Below are positions 1-11,043 of a stretch of 64,000 nucleotides of DNA, one piece after another. The notes under the pieces were generated by a model. The model ran no database searches. It saw only the letters and a list, made by a program, of their open reading frames with translations, and was not told where the DNA came from. The position numbers were made by a program, and so were the translations under genes. Position 1 is the first letter of the stretch, and each line of letters opens with the position of its first letter. The DNA is from Oscheius dolichura (taxonomy: Eukaryota; Nematoda; Chromadorea; Rhabditida; Rhabditidae), in the NCBI GenBank assembly GCA_932521035.1, contig OW051495.1, positions 8,246,001 through 8,310,000 on the forward strand, given 5' to 3'.

Positions 1-865
1 AAAAATAGGAAAGACACAACAACTTACATCTTCAGACATGGTTTAAGTTGAGGAGACAGCTATTATGACGAGAGTGAAAAATAGACTGCGACGCCGCCGT
101 CCCCGATAGACCTGTTTACAAAACAAGTGATCCATCAGACCATGTGAAAAAATGAGCGGGAACCAGCCGAGTCAACACGTGGAGTGCTGATTGGGAAACC
201 TTGCCTCCACTTGTTTTTGTCTATCTCTATTCATTTCCTCTCTCTCTCTCCCTGCTGGGGCTCGTGACAAATTTGGGTCCTGGATTCTATTTTAGTATAG
301 TGGTGATGACAGGATAAATAATTTATTGACTCCAGAGAGCCGAAAAAACACATGTACAAAAGACCACTAACAAAAGGGAATGTGGTAGGAGTGATAGAGA
401 TTAGTCAATTTGTTGGTGGAGAGGGAAACGACTCCTGTTGCCGAGGTTATGCTGGTCCTCGGGGTACTGAGCGGCACGGGCTGCCTTATCTTCCGGAGAA
501 TTGTGGACCACTCTGGAAACGAGGAAAATTACCGTAATCAATCATTTGAGAGCCTGTATTTTAAGGAACTACAAGGTTGCTTGATTTTCTGGGTCTGCAG
601 ATCCCGCGCCAAGCACAAAACCCGGGACTTCTGTAATCTATGGGGAAGCCTATTAATTTATCGTTTCGATCGTCTCGGAACCGTTTCCCCAATGAATAGA
701 ATCCTAACCACCGATTAAAGTGAAAAACCTACTTCTCATAGCAATTCTCCACAGAGTCGATGACATTCTCCGCGGCTTCCTTGGTCTTTTCCAGGATTCC
801 CTTCTAAAAATCTCTTTTAATTAATTAGTTACCGTAATCTTATTAAAACTGAACAGTACCACGCA
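1..865. other. intergenic, no gene seen
   Basis: No open frame here has splice signals, a recognisable domain or a convincing start. A pyrimidine-rich CT tract lies near 228-252. Nothing else was recognised. Confidence 0.5.
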
Positions 866-1092
866 TATCCGGGTGAGTATCAAATGCTATTACAAAATTA
901 TACAAAATTGGCTGCGTAGGCCGCTACCCTCGAGCACATTTGATACCCAGCCGGAATATTGTCTGTAATTATCTCCCTCTCATCGTTTTCTAGATCTACT
1001 GAGTATCAAATGAGCGCAAGGTTAAAAATACAGTAGCAGCCAATTAATACACACTGTGTTCCTCATCTAGACATTTGATACTCACCCAGATA
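866..1092. mobile_element. TA-flanked MITE with nested inverted repeats
   Basis: The ends are inverted repeats: 866-886 (TATCCGGGTGAGTATCAAATG) matches the reverse complement of 1072-1092 with one mismatch (20/21), and the inner 16 bp are exact. The same motif occurs twice more inside, at 937-950 (inverted) and 1001-1012 (direct), so four copies alternate in orientation. There is no coding capacity. A TA at each outer edge fits a Tc1/mariner-type non-autonomous element, but the superfamily is inferred only from the TA and the size. Confidence 0.6.
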
Positions 1093-2192
1093 AATCGGGA
1101 ACTATCCATTCTTGTAATTAGTAAATTAGAACCTACACCCTGGTGCGGGCTGTTGGCTTCGTCTTTCAGAGATCTCTATAAACAAATGTTTATTCCTAAT
1201 TATGATAATGAAATGCTTACGTTGAACTGCATGGTCGGAAGCATGCTTCTTTACTTTCGTAACGTTGTGTCGCGGCGAGAGGGGGGACGGATGATGAAAA
1301 TGGAAAGCTCCTCTGGCGAGAGACTCTCCGTACTCTTATTATTGTCTTCACTGAGCGCGAGAAGGGGCAGAGTTGTTTACGAAAAATAAGGACATGTGAG
1401 GCTAACCAGGCCAGAGGGGGAGTCAACACCGAGGGGGGCTCTAATGGGCCGGAGTGGGTGATTGGGAAATGGCCGAGGGAGGTATCAACACATTCCGATC
1501 TTTGAAACTATGCCATAACTAATGACTACGGCGAGTGTGTGGAAATTCTAGTAGATTGTGTTAATTACGAGAGTCATAGTCCAAGATCGTGGGATACTAT
1601 CAAAGCTCACCAGAGAAGACGTTTCCTGGATGGTTTCCCCTGTTTTATCCTAGTTATCAATTCAATTGAATCGATGTGCAGAAGAAAGCTTTTTCCAAAA
1701 AAACTTTCCCCTATTTCCTTCCCATTCATTAGAAGAGAATAGGAGACTGATTACGCTTCCCAAAATATGAGGTGAGGTGTGAACCCTTACTTAAGTACAA
1801 CAAACTCTATTAGAGGGAAGGTAAGTGACTCGAGTCACTGAATCTTTCAGCACGAGTATTCCCACACAGGAAAAGACTACGCCTCGAGACAGGACATAAT
1901 TGCTTCAATGACGAATAGTATAGGAAGAATCGAAGGAAAGTGGCTTTACGAAAGTAGCACAGTAGTCTCCACAAAATGAAGGGCATTATTGGACGGATGA
2001 AGTGGAAATGGATTGAACCCTGCTACGTACTGCTTCCTATCTTTTCTCTCTTACAAATAAAGCAAAGATCTGGGTTAGTTGAAATTTTATCAGCCGTCAA
2101 AAACAACTAATAATAAGTATGACGGTTTGACACATGTACAGAGAGAAGAGATCAAATTGTTTGGGTTATAGCCGTAGTGAAGCCGTTGTCAT
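1093..2192. other. intergenic, downstream of TauE-like gene
   Basis: No supported gene. The short open frames lack domains or matching splice signals. The part near 2050-2190 would be the 3' flank of the leftward gene that ends at 2193. Confidence 0.45.
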
Positions 2193-3952
2193 CTATTCCT
2201 GGATCTGTCCCTCCCGCCTTGCTTTAGCTTGGCGCCTCTCAATGCTATCCAAGAGCATTTTCCCGGCCTTGGAGATGATCGAGAAGAAGATGAATCCACC
2301 GAAGATGATACAGCCACCGACGGCAATCAGCTGCCAGCTCGGTCTGTTCAAGAGGAAACCAATCAGAGCGATCATCTCAAGGACGTAGACAAAGCCAGCG
2401 ACGACCTAAAATTACCATTTTTAGAATTTTTCCGTTTTACTTTCTCTCAAAAAGGGAGTGGAAAAACCAACCTGCCGATGGAGATGAGAGCCGCAGAAGC
2501 TGCCAACTGGGCCAGTAATGGAGCTGACGGGAATGGAGATGGCGAAGGAGCACCAGGCCAGTGTATCAATGTCTCCCATCATCACGGCTCGGTAGTAGAA
2601 CCCAATCATGGCATTGATTCCTAAAAATTGATTACCGGTAAATATTTTAAACTGTGATTGGTTTGTCACGCGCTGCTCCCCTGCCTGTCTCCCCTGCCGC
2701 TCCCGACGGGCGGCCGTTACTCTTTCAACGTTCAACCAGCCGGTTTTTCAACCCCGTTGATATATGATCACCGTCGACAAAATTTACCCTCCACATTACA
2801 CCGTTTGTGGTCAAAAAGTCAGACTCACCTTTGAGAATGACAGTAGTCGGGGTGGCGGTCTTTTCAGTGACTCGGAAAAGGAGGGTAATCACGGAGAAGA
2901 TGCAGATATCAATTCCAGAGCCGGCGAAGGCGTCAAAAACTCCTCCAACGAAGCCAGTAAGGACAAGGACGGCTCCCTTCCAGTAGTTGAACTCGGGGAT
3001 TTCCTTGAAGGTTGGGCGCTTCTTCTGGGCATTCAGGATTCCCAAAGCGGCGGCAAACGCGGTCCAAATGGAGACGAAGAGCATCTTCTTCTGCATTCCA
3101 TTGAAGAGAGGATCGACGAAGTGGACACCAATAATGAATCCCGGAACACAGCCAAGGGTTCCCAAAATGACAGCTCGGTGTTCGAATTTGACCTTCATGA
3201 AGAGGACACAAGCCAGGGCGGAGGTCATTCCTAAAGAACAAAATGAGATAAACAAACGGCAGATGGACGAACCGATGGATTGGATCATGATGGAGAAGTC
3301 TCTTGCAATACTGGGAGCGATGTGGAGGGCCAGGGTCATCACGGGGAAGGCAACGGCACCGGAACCTATAAATTCTCCATGTTTACGTTACGGTAACTCT
3401 TACCTTCAGATGTAATTCCACCGACGAAGGACCCCAGGACCATAGTCAAGGGCATTGGCCAGTACTCCGGGTACCATTTGAAGAAATTGTGACGGATGGC
3501 TGTTGCCCACCAGAAAATCTGCAAACGTTCCTTGATGCTACTTTTGTAAAAAAAAAACGAAAAAACAGGAATTTATTGAGGTATGAGTAACGGACGAAAT
3601 AATCCTCTTTGAAGGGATTTGTCTTTGAACGGGCCGGTAAAAAATGACACAGAAACTCACATGGATCAGAATCAGCGGAATGAATACGGCAATGAATTTC
3701 CTGTACTTGATGAAGATCAAGTCCTGGAGAGTAGGATTTGGTGGCAGGTTGGCCAGCTGATTGGCGGCGTCCTCTTCCAGATGCTGTCCTAAAGTTATTT
3801 TTGGTCAAAATTCAGAAGAAAGCTATCGTACCTTCGAGGAAATACTTCCTAAACCACTTCTTGACCTTCTGCCCGCAGGTTAGAGGCTCTTGCACAGTGT
3901 AGGGGGTCTTTTCCATGGAGCCGTTGAGCTCAATTGGCTGGATGGCGTTCAT
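2193..3952 (-). CDS. TauE/SafE-family multi-pass membrane protein
   Basis: Six exons join in phase: 3952-3832, 3788-3661, 3518-3404, 3365-2829, 2620-2472 and 2405-2193, giving 420 residues. Introns are 38-208 bp with GT-AG ends. After a hydrophilic N-terminus (starting MNAIQPIELNGS) come about eight hydrophobic segments, with glycine-rich turns such as GSFVGGITSEGSGAVAFP and GFVGGVFDAFAGSGIDIC. Those turns are typical of the TauE/SafE (sulfite exporter/permease-like) family, which moves sulfur-containing or other organic anions across membranes. The substrate here is unknown. The C-terminus is basic and cytosolic-looking (ERRQAKARREGQIQE). The ATG at 3952 is the only start that opens the first exon; a CT-repeat lies directly upstream. 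A 27-nt stretch around 3234-3260 could be spliced but is open in frame, so I keep it as coding. Confidence 0.85.
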
Positions 3953-4938
3953 CCTCTCTCTCTCTCTCTCAGATTTGATGAACTAAAACATTATTTAAGG
4001 TAAGTAAAATAAATAAAAAAACGAACCTGATGATGTGGACGAATTGTTCGAATCGAGCGGTAGCTGCCCTGTCTTTTATACGCGACCCCTGTCCAACGGC
4101 CGAAACAAAACGTCAGCTCCGCCCATTGAGACGCATTTCTCCATTTACTGTATTGGCCAAAAGACAACGTTCTTATATTTTCTAGAAGATAGTGTAGAAA
4201 TTAGACACAGTACAAATAAATAGAGAAAGGGTTTCCAGAAGAGCTGACGGCTAAATGAACAGAGGAGGATAACGGGAACCTGCCGCGAAAACGAGCAGGA
4301 AAAAGTCAGTTGTATGGGGGTTTCTTAAAAGTTGGCTTACAACGGCTACAGTAACCCAGAAATTAGCTTAACAAAATGGAATAGGTAGATAAATAAAAAG
4401 TCTAAGCTAAATTATTGTAACCGTTGTACTGTGTTAATAATTCGTAAAAAATGGAAATATACAGCTAGGATACAAAAGGGTTCTTGTTATTCTTTTCTCT
4501 TGTTATTTCCTCGATCTTCACAAAGGATAGTCTCTTACTGCAGACGATCTCAGTGTAATCGACCAGAACTCCCAACTGATCACCAGGATCTGACTAACTG
4601 GAAAGCTTTTAGGTGACATAACAAAGCACAAAGAGGCTTCCATGAGAATATCACGGGGATGAGTTGAGAATTCTGATGGAACCGGGTTCATTAGATCAAA
4701 CTCCATAGTTGGGTTGTGTTTCTTAAAATAGTATAGGTTCCGGTGCATTTTTGTAATAAGAATGTGAAAGACGAAAGGGAGCATTCGTGTGATAGAAAAC
4801 GAAAGATGGACCGGGGATGGTCAAGAATAAGATGGAAGGCGAACTGGCAGTCCGCGACCTCTTTTATACTTGGTTTACGGTAGCCGATGTGGCTGGCTCC
4901 TTTCCACTGCCGTCGTGAACGTTCATCGACCAATTTGC

Positions 4939-4969
<31 letters not shown>

Positions 4970-7138
4970 AAAGACTTCTTTTTGTTTTTCTTCTTCACTT
5001 CTCCATTTCCTGTCTCTACAGTCACACCATTTTACCCCCTCCGGCTAGTATTTTCCTATTGCTTATATAGGCATTTCTTGTCCAACTCTAGAGTCCTTTG
5101 ATGACGGCGGAAGGCCGAATTGTGTTATCAACACAACGGTTTTGTCTCTCAACCTTCAACCTTCACCGATCAAACCAGTTCAGAGACGAGAATAGCTACC
5201 GCGCCTGACAGACAATCCACACCAAACGGAAGTGACGACTCCTGGGACTGATAACGGTTCCTTTATTCCTGCTGATCCATCCTCTTTCTGGGTGATTCAT
5301 TCATATCCGCCCTTTAAATTGTGACAATAGAGTAAACATCGCCCCTTTCTGGATTAAAATAAGGGGGCCAACCAGGTGCGACTGAACTCGCTCGACAGTC
5401 CGATTAGTTATCACACCCTCAGGGGCCGGCTATTGTTTCTCCTCTGTCGTGTTAATTGATGGCCACGGTCTATGTCAATCGATCCTCGTCGCCCAATCAG
5501 TTCAGTTTCACCGTTGATAGGTCACGTCCATTTCTTGTCTGTTCTTGAACCTTCGCGCGAGAGAGAAAGACAGCAGTCCATCGTCCAGTGATAAACGATT
5601 ATTGCTGGCTGAAAAGAGTGACAAAGTTCTACTGGTACAAGAAGTGCGCACAAACTTCTACAAAAATGTTTACCGAAAGAAGAACGACACGAACTGCTCC
5701 TGTCCGGTTTAGCCTGATTATCTTCCTTTTCTCCTGTTTTTGAGGGTCATAAGGAGAGGTGTCGCTTTAGTTTAATTACTTGTCTATCTCTTTGTTACCT
5801 ATTTGACCAAAAGATGAGACAGCTGCTGTCGAAATTCGGCTGTTTTCCGTATAAAAAGTGCATTAGGAACCTCCCACCGGTAAACGGCGCCGGTTGCTCC
5901 AAGGCGGCCAATTCAAACTGGGAATCCGTTTGTATTGCAGGGTATAGGAAGGCAACAAGGATTCTCTTCAAACAAACATAGTTTTTGGTCAGAAAAGGGA
6001 CTCGTGTTTCTTTTTAAAGCTTTTCAAATCAGGATGGTTTATGAGATCTAGTTAAATTTTTTATATCTACAAGAATTCCAGCTGATGATACGGTAGTTGG
6101 TAGCAGAAAAGTGTATTACAAAAGGAATACAACCACCAGAAGCGCTTCTTTCTTTGTCTTGGGTCCTACAGCGTGAATACAACCCGGAGCGGAACTGTTT
6201 GGAACGACCACAAAGGATATACGTCATGACCTGGTATTCTCCGCACCTCACAAATTATGACAGCGATGCGGGTGTGCTAAATATTCCTGTGGTAATCGCC
6301 AATGGTTTATCGAACAATCCGATTCTCTCCTATGAACCTTGCCGGTGAACTTTAAACAAAAGGATGGTCGACCGCTGATCGTCCGACGTAATCAAAGGAA
6401 TTTTTCTACTGGGGCAAGGGAGAGAATTGATAACTTTTTGGAAGAAAATAGCCGCCGCCGAATCATGAAACCTTCCTCGGAAAAAGTGAAAGTCTATTGG
6501 AAACGCCTCGACAAAAGATTTCCACTCCAGGTGGCTGAAAATATCCGAGGTCCTCCAAAGCGTTCTGGCGGTTTTGACCATGCTTTGACTAGCGTTATCC
6601 TTGTTGCTTCCGGTTAAACCGTCTAACTGTGGTTGTTAGGAATTGGTTCACCAGAGTCATAAAAGAACACTTTTTAAACGTTCTACAGGATACTGGAAAG
6701 TAGACTAACAAGAGAGAAAGGTGAGTGCCGCAAACGTCTCCAGTCGTCGGTTGCAGATGTTAACGGAATTCTGGTGAAAAATTGAATTATACCAGTGAAA
6801 TAAAGAAGTAGAGCCAAATTTTTTATTGCTCCATATCACAATATAAATGGCTTCTTTGCGGCGTCACTGGCCGTAGGTGGATGAAGGTTGTCGGTGTCAA
6901 AATGAAACTCGCGCAGTGAGAAGTTGTTGAGCCATATATCCAAATTAATCCACTGTCTGTCAGGCACCTAAAATTTTTTTTCCAAAAATAGTCCTAAAAA
7001 TTCATATGGATCATAGCGCGAATTATTCACTTTTTAGTAGTCAGCATGCTCTCAAACACATTCTCAAACAACGGCAAATCAAAGAGAAATTCAATTGGCC
7101 ATCCAAAATGCGATATTATTGCTGATTGGGCATCGTAT
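3953..7138. other. intergenic, no gene supported
   Basis: This is the shared upstream region of the leftward TauE-like gene. Open frames near 6097-6617 are short, have no domain and do not join by splicing. It contains the C/A homopolymer tract at 4938-4972. Nothing else was recognised. Confidence 0.45.
4938..4972. repeat. poly-C then poly-A homopolymer
   Basis: A run of 22 C is followed directly by 13 A. The length is likely unstable, and the exact count may be an assembly estimate. Confidence 0.9.
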
Positions 7139-8178
7139 TTAAAGAGACTCTATGGTACCTCCTCCAAGACGGTTCGCGGTTTGAATTTTTCTCTTTCATT
7201 TTTTTCTTCTTTTGATATTTCGCTTTATTTTTATACTTTGTACTTGTTTTATTCTTATTATCTTTGTTGCTAAATTATCTACATTCGACCGCGCATCTTT
7301 GGCAGTATCACTGAATACGGGGCATGCGATACAAATGTCGAAAAATAAATGACAACGCAAGGAATAAATCTAAATACCATTTCATGAATTGCTTTTGATT
7401 CTGCTATTGTTTTTGACACATAGAGTAGCATGTTAGCAACATTTTATAACAGCTACAGGAAAAAAATTGAGTAAAAACCAGTCTAATTAGCATATTGCAA
7501 GACCTCAGCACATTTCGTCATTATATCATGTGCATTGTTTGTTGTATTGCTTTCCCTTGTTGTTTTATCATTTCTATTTTGTTTTCTATTGTTTCTAATT
7601 GATAATACATTATTTTTAGATGTGCAAGCACAAGAAGGAATAAGCGGATTGAGCAGCAAGAGCTCTTCGCAGGGCATTAGACGAATATTCAAGTAAGTTT
7701 GTTTTCGATGGTTATCCTTCAATTTAGATGTTGTATATATTATTATCCAGCTGTATTATGGCTTGCTTTGCGTTTTTATATGTTGAATTACCCCAAATAG
7801 AGGCGAAGCTCTGCGCAAATTTTTTTTCGCTTTCACGACCTGTAATTTATTTGCTATTTTTGTTCCTTGATGTATTCTAATGTTTGTTTTTCAGAGTAAG
7901 ATGGTATTCAACTCCATTGTGATACTGTGAATAAATGTAACACCTTATTGAAAATAAAAATGTTGTTGATTTTTGGGTGAATCGCTCACCTGCCGATATG
8001 CTAACGTTGATGCGGATCGATGTTTTTATGCATTTTTAGAAGTAAAAAAAGTGCAGAATGTTGATGAATCGCAGAAATGCGAAAATAGGAAAATAATCGT
8101 ATTCAAAAAATTACTATTTGAAAATGCGCGTACCGTAAACCGACGCGCACCCAAAAAAGTACCATAGAGTCCCTTTAA
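7139..8178. mobile_element. TTAA-flanked inverted-repeat element (piggyBac-like, non-autonomous)
   Basis: TTAA at 7139-7142 is followed by AGAGACTCTATGGTAC. TTAA at 8175-8178 is preceded by the reverse complement, AGGGACTCTATGGTAC, with one mismatch. Weaker similarity continues inward (ACGGTTCGCGGTTT against GCGTCGGTTTACGG). The 1.04-kb interior is AT-rich, differs in base use from its surroundings and has no transposase. TTAA targets and short terminal repeats are the hallmark of piggyBac elements and their MITEs. The assignment is inferred from the ends only. Confidence 0.6.
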
Positions 8179-11043
8179 GCCAAGTTTTTGATTATGGGCG
8201 ACATAGTATGGAATGAATGGAACTAGGGAACTAACTTAATTAACGCTTCGTATTTAAGCTATCAGCCATAGTAGAATGTGGCAAACATTGTAGAAAAGGC
8301 CGTTTTGTGAGCTGCTAGTAATCATGCGCTCTGGCAGTGCCAGTTACAACCCAGGGCATGAGATAGAATTAAATCCAAACTGAGACAGTGAGAAGTTGAG
8401 TCATCATCAAATGGACCTATTCTCATCGCGCAAGCTCAAAAAACGAGCAGGCCATTTTCGAAAATTTAAGGCTCTATCTCTACCAAGTTTGAAATAAAGC
8501 GCGGGTCATATAGCGCAATTTGTTATCAGTATGTTTTTTTTTTCGGTTTGGATAACTAACGTGTGGTTATTGTGGTTTGACTCGCTTCCCGTGGTGAACA
8601 TACCGAGTTACTAGATTTTAAATACGCGCTCGACAATTGCACAAAAGTTTGTGCAGGAGAAACGGAACCCAAAATAATCAGCGGTTACCAGATCTCAAGC
8701 GCAGCTCTAAGCGCAATGGTGCGCATCTCGGGTGTCACAAGGTGGGTTTGATTTTTTGACAGTTTTTTGACCATTGTAGTTTTTCACCTGCAATTGGTGT
8801 GAGATCACTTTTCAATCGAAAAAGAGCACAACGCTGAATCCTTGTAAATAACTACACTTACCCGATTTTGATCTGTACCCAGCTCTACGTGAGTAATCGA
8901 ATTTGCAAAGTCCTTTGCACAGACAGCCAACTCATCCCTTGCAGGTGTCCTCCGAGACTGTCCTGGACAGAGCCCGCCTTCCTCTCCCGTCTCTCCGGAC
9001 TTTTGCAAAAAAAAGTCTAGAAATTTCTCACTCACAAACAATTCATTTCGAAAGAGCTCTATCTCCAACGCGCCCAACTGCATTTGTCCTCACTTGCGCA
9101 GTCCTGTTGGTCTCCCGGCATTCAGCCTTTCCCAGCAGAACACCTTTTTCGGTAGAGCCACGACGTTACTACAGGCTTCCAATGACTGGCAGAGGAGGAC
9201 AATGTGAGGCCTTTTTTGGGGAATGGGCCAAGTTTGCGCATTTTTTAAGGCAGGGTTATACGAAATTTGGCATACTGTAACTACTAATTAATATAAAGGT
9301 TTTTGTTCTCCTGATCAGGGGAGCTAGCTTCCCGACTTCATTAATCCTTGAGCCATACAGTAACCCAGCCCGAATACGTCATATTCCCTCCTAACTTTAC
9401 GTGCAGAAACAGACTTCCTATGCAAATAGTTTAACCCACGTCATCTTACTCATCCCGCTGGTCTCGAAATTTCCCTCCCAGACAGTCTGTCCCGGACAGC
9501 GTCCACTCTCCCCGCGTCTCCCCGAGCTTTTAGTGTAAATAGCTTTTAGTAAACGTGACAATGGCGTCTCGTTGTCCAAAATGGACCTACTCATCCGTCT
9601 GAATCAGTGGGCGGCGGCGAACTCTCTGCCATTGAACTCTTCCTGTCTGGCCGGCCAGTTTTAGCTCACTGTCGCCTACAGGGCGGCTGCTCCCCCCACC
9701 CGCTCTCTTCTTCACTTCACTCCGCATCTTTATCAAGGCGTGTTGGGTGATAATCCTCTTTGTTTATGGCTGCTATCTATGGGGTTATCACGCTTCCGAC
9801 AGATGTCATAGTAACGGAAATGGGGACCGCCGAAAAAGTTAGCTTGATGAAATATGGGGAATCTGCTTGGCATTCGCTTTACTGCGGAAAATGAGATACC
9901 CTTTTGACTTTAAAAGAGCGGAAACCATTATTTTTGGGAAAGTTTTGAATTTCATCCCCACAGTAAAGACAAAGGAAGGCCGTTCGCCTGGCAGAGACTG
10001 CGGGATAATCCCAGACTTTAGTACCGACCCCCGCATTCCCTAAACCGTTTCTTTATGTGCCTCGAGATCAAACAGTCCAGTTCAATCTTCCCCTTTGAAA
10101 GGAGTGGGGTCCTCGTCGGGTTGCCTCCATTTCCCCGAACATCTGGCACGTTTCCCCCTCTCCGTGTCTTTCGTGGATAAGTTATGGGTCACTTTCTTGC
10201 GGTGGTATTCGCATAGGATAACAAGTTGTTGTTCAACTTACAAAAAAAGGAAAAATAGGACGTTGGAAATCCATAATCGTAAACAGATTTGTTTTGTTCG
10301 AAAAGAACAAAGAAGAGCAGGGAGGGGGCAGTTCCTTCTCCTTGTTTGAACATTCTTCCTCGGTTCCAGGAAAATTTCTACGGTCGAAATAATTATTATT
10401 CTACACATTGATACCCACGAGAGACAAAAAATTATAGGAATTTGAGTACTCCTGACGCATCTTTGAAGCAGATTTTCTTTGAAATGCGGAAGTGTAATGG
10501 CCACAAGTTGGCCCGGACAAAATATTCAACGGGGGGAACACATGGAGGAGGAGGCCACGTGAAGCTATTTATTGCGCTCTTTCCTCGAGGGGTGATTCCT
10601 TCAATCTTTTGGCACTTTTGGTTTATTTTCACTTTAAAATACGATAAACAATATTTCTGTCTGTAAATCTTGATTTCACCTGTCTAGAAGAAGGGCCCCA
10701 TTCAAATTTCAGTGCTGGAACGGAGCTGAATTTCATTTTCATCCAAGGAGAACATTTTAAGGGGGGCATTCTCCCTTCTTTCCCCTCCTTTCTAAATCAC
10801 ACATCAAGTTGCATCACTGCGCCTTCTGGCTAGTAACCCTGCCCTCGTCTCAATCACTTCGAGTTCAATCGGTCGGCTCAAATAGCCAAAAACTCTTACG
10901 CAACGTATTTGCAATTGTCTGTTTGCCGCGGGGTTCAGTCGCGTCGTCCTTTTTACTCCTCCGTTCTGCAAGCTTGAAATTGAGAGTTCCGCTGTGACAG
11001 TAATACTCTTAAAGTGATTTCAGAACTGCAAAAACTTGGTAGC
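8179..11043. other. intergenic upstream of glutaminase
   Basis: No supported gene. Two short GC-rich stretches resemble each other, near 8957-9003 and 9483-9533: both carry a GTCCYGGACAG core followed by a CTCTCCCxxGTCTC pattern. They may be copies of an unnamed repeat. The glutaminase start lies at the right edge. Confidence 0.4.

Noticed and set aside
2229..3234. Acidic frames on the plus strand across the TauE-like gene
   Set aside because: Antisense shadows of hydrophobic exons; they also run through the introns without splice signals.
3234..3260. 27-nt stretch in the TauE-like gene with GTTTGT...TTTAG ends
   Set aside because: Too short for a nematode intron, a multiple of three, open in frame and hydrophobic like its surroundings; kept as coding.
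6097..6617. Two adjoining plus-strand frames that might form a small gene
   Set aside because: No domain, no shared phase through a plausible intron, no signal peptide or poly-A signal; left unannotated.
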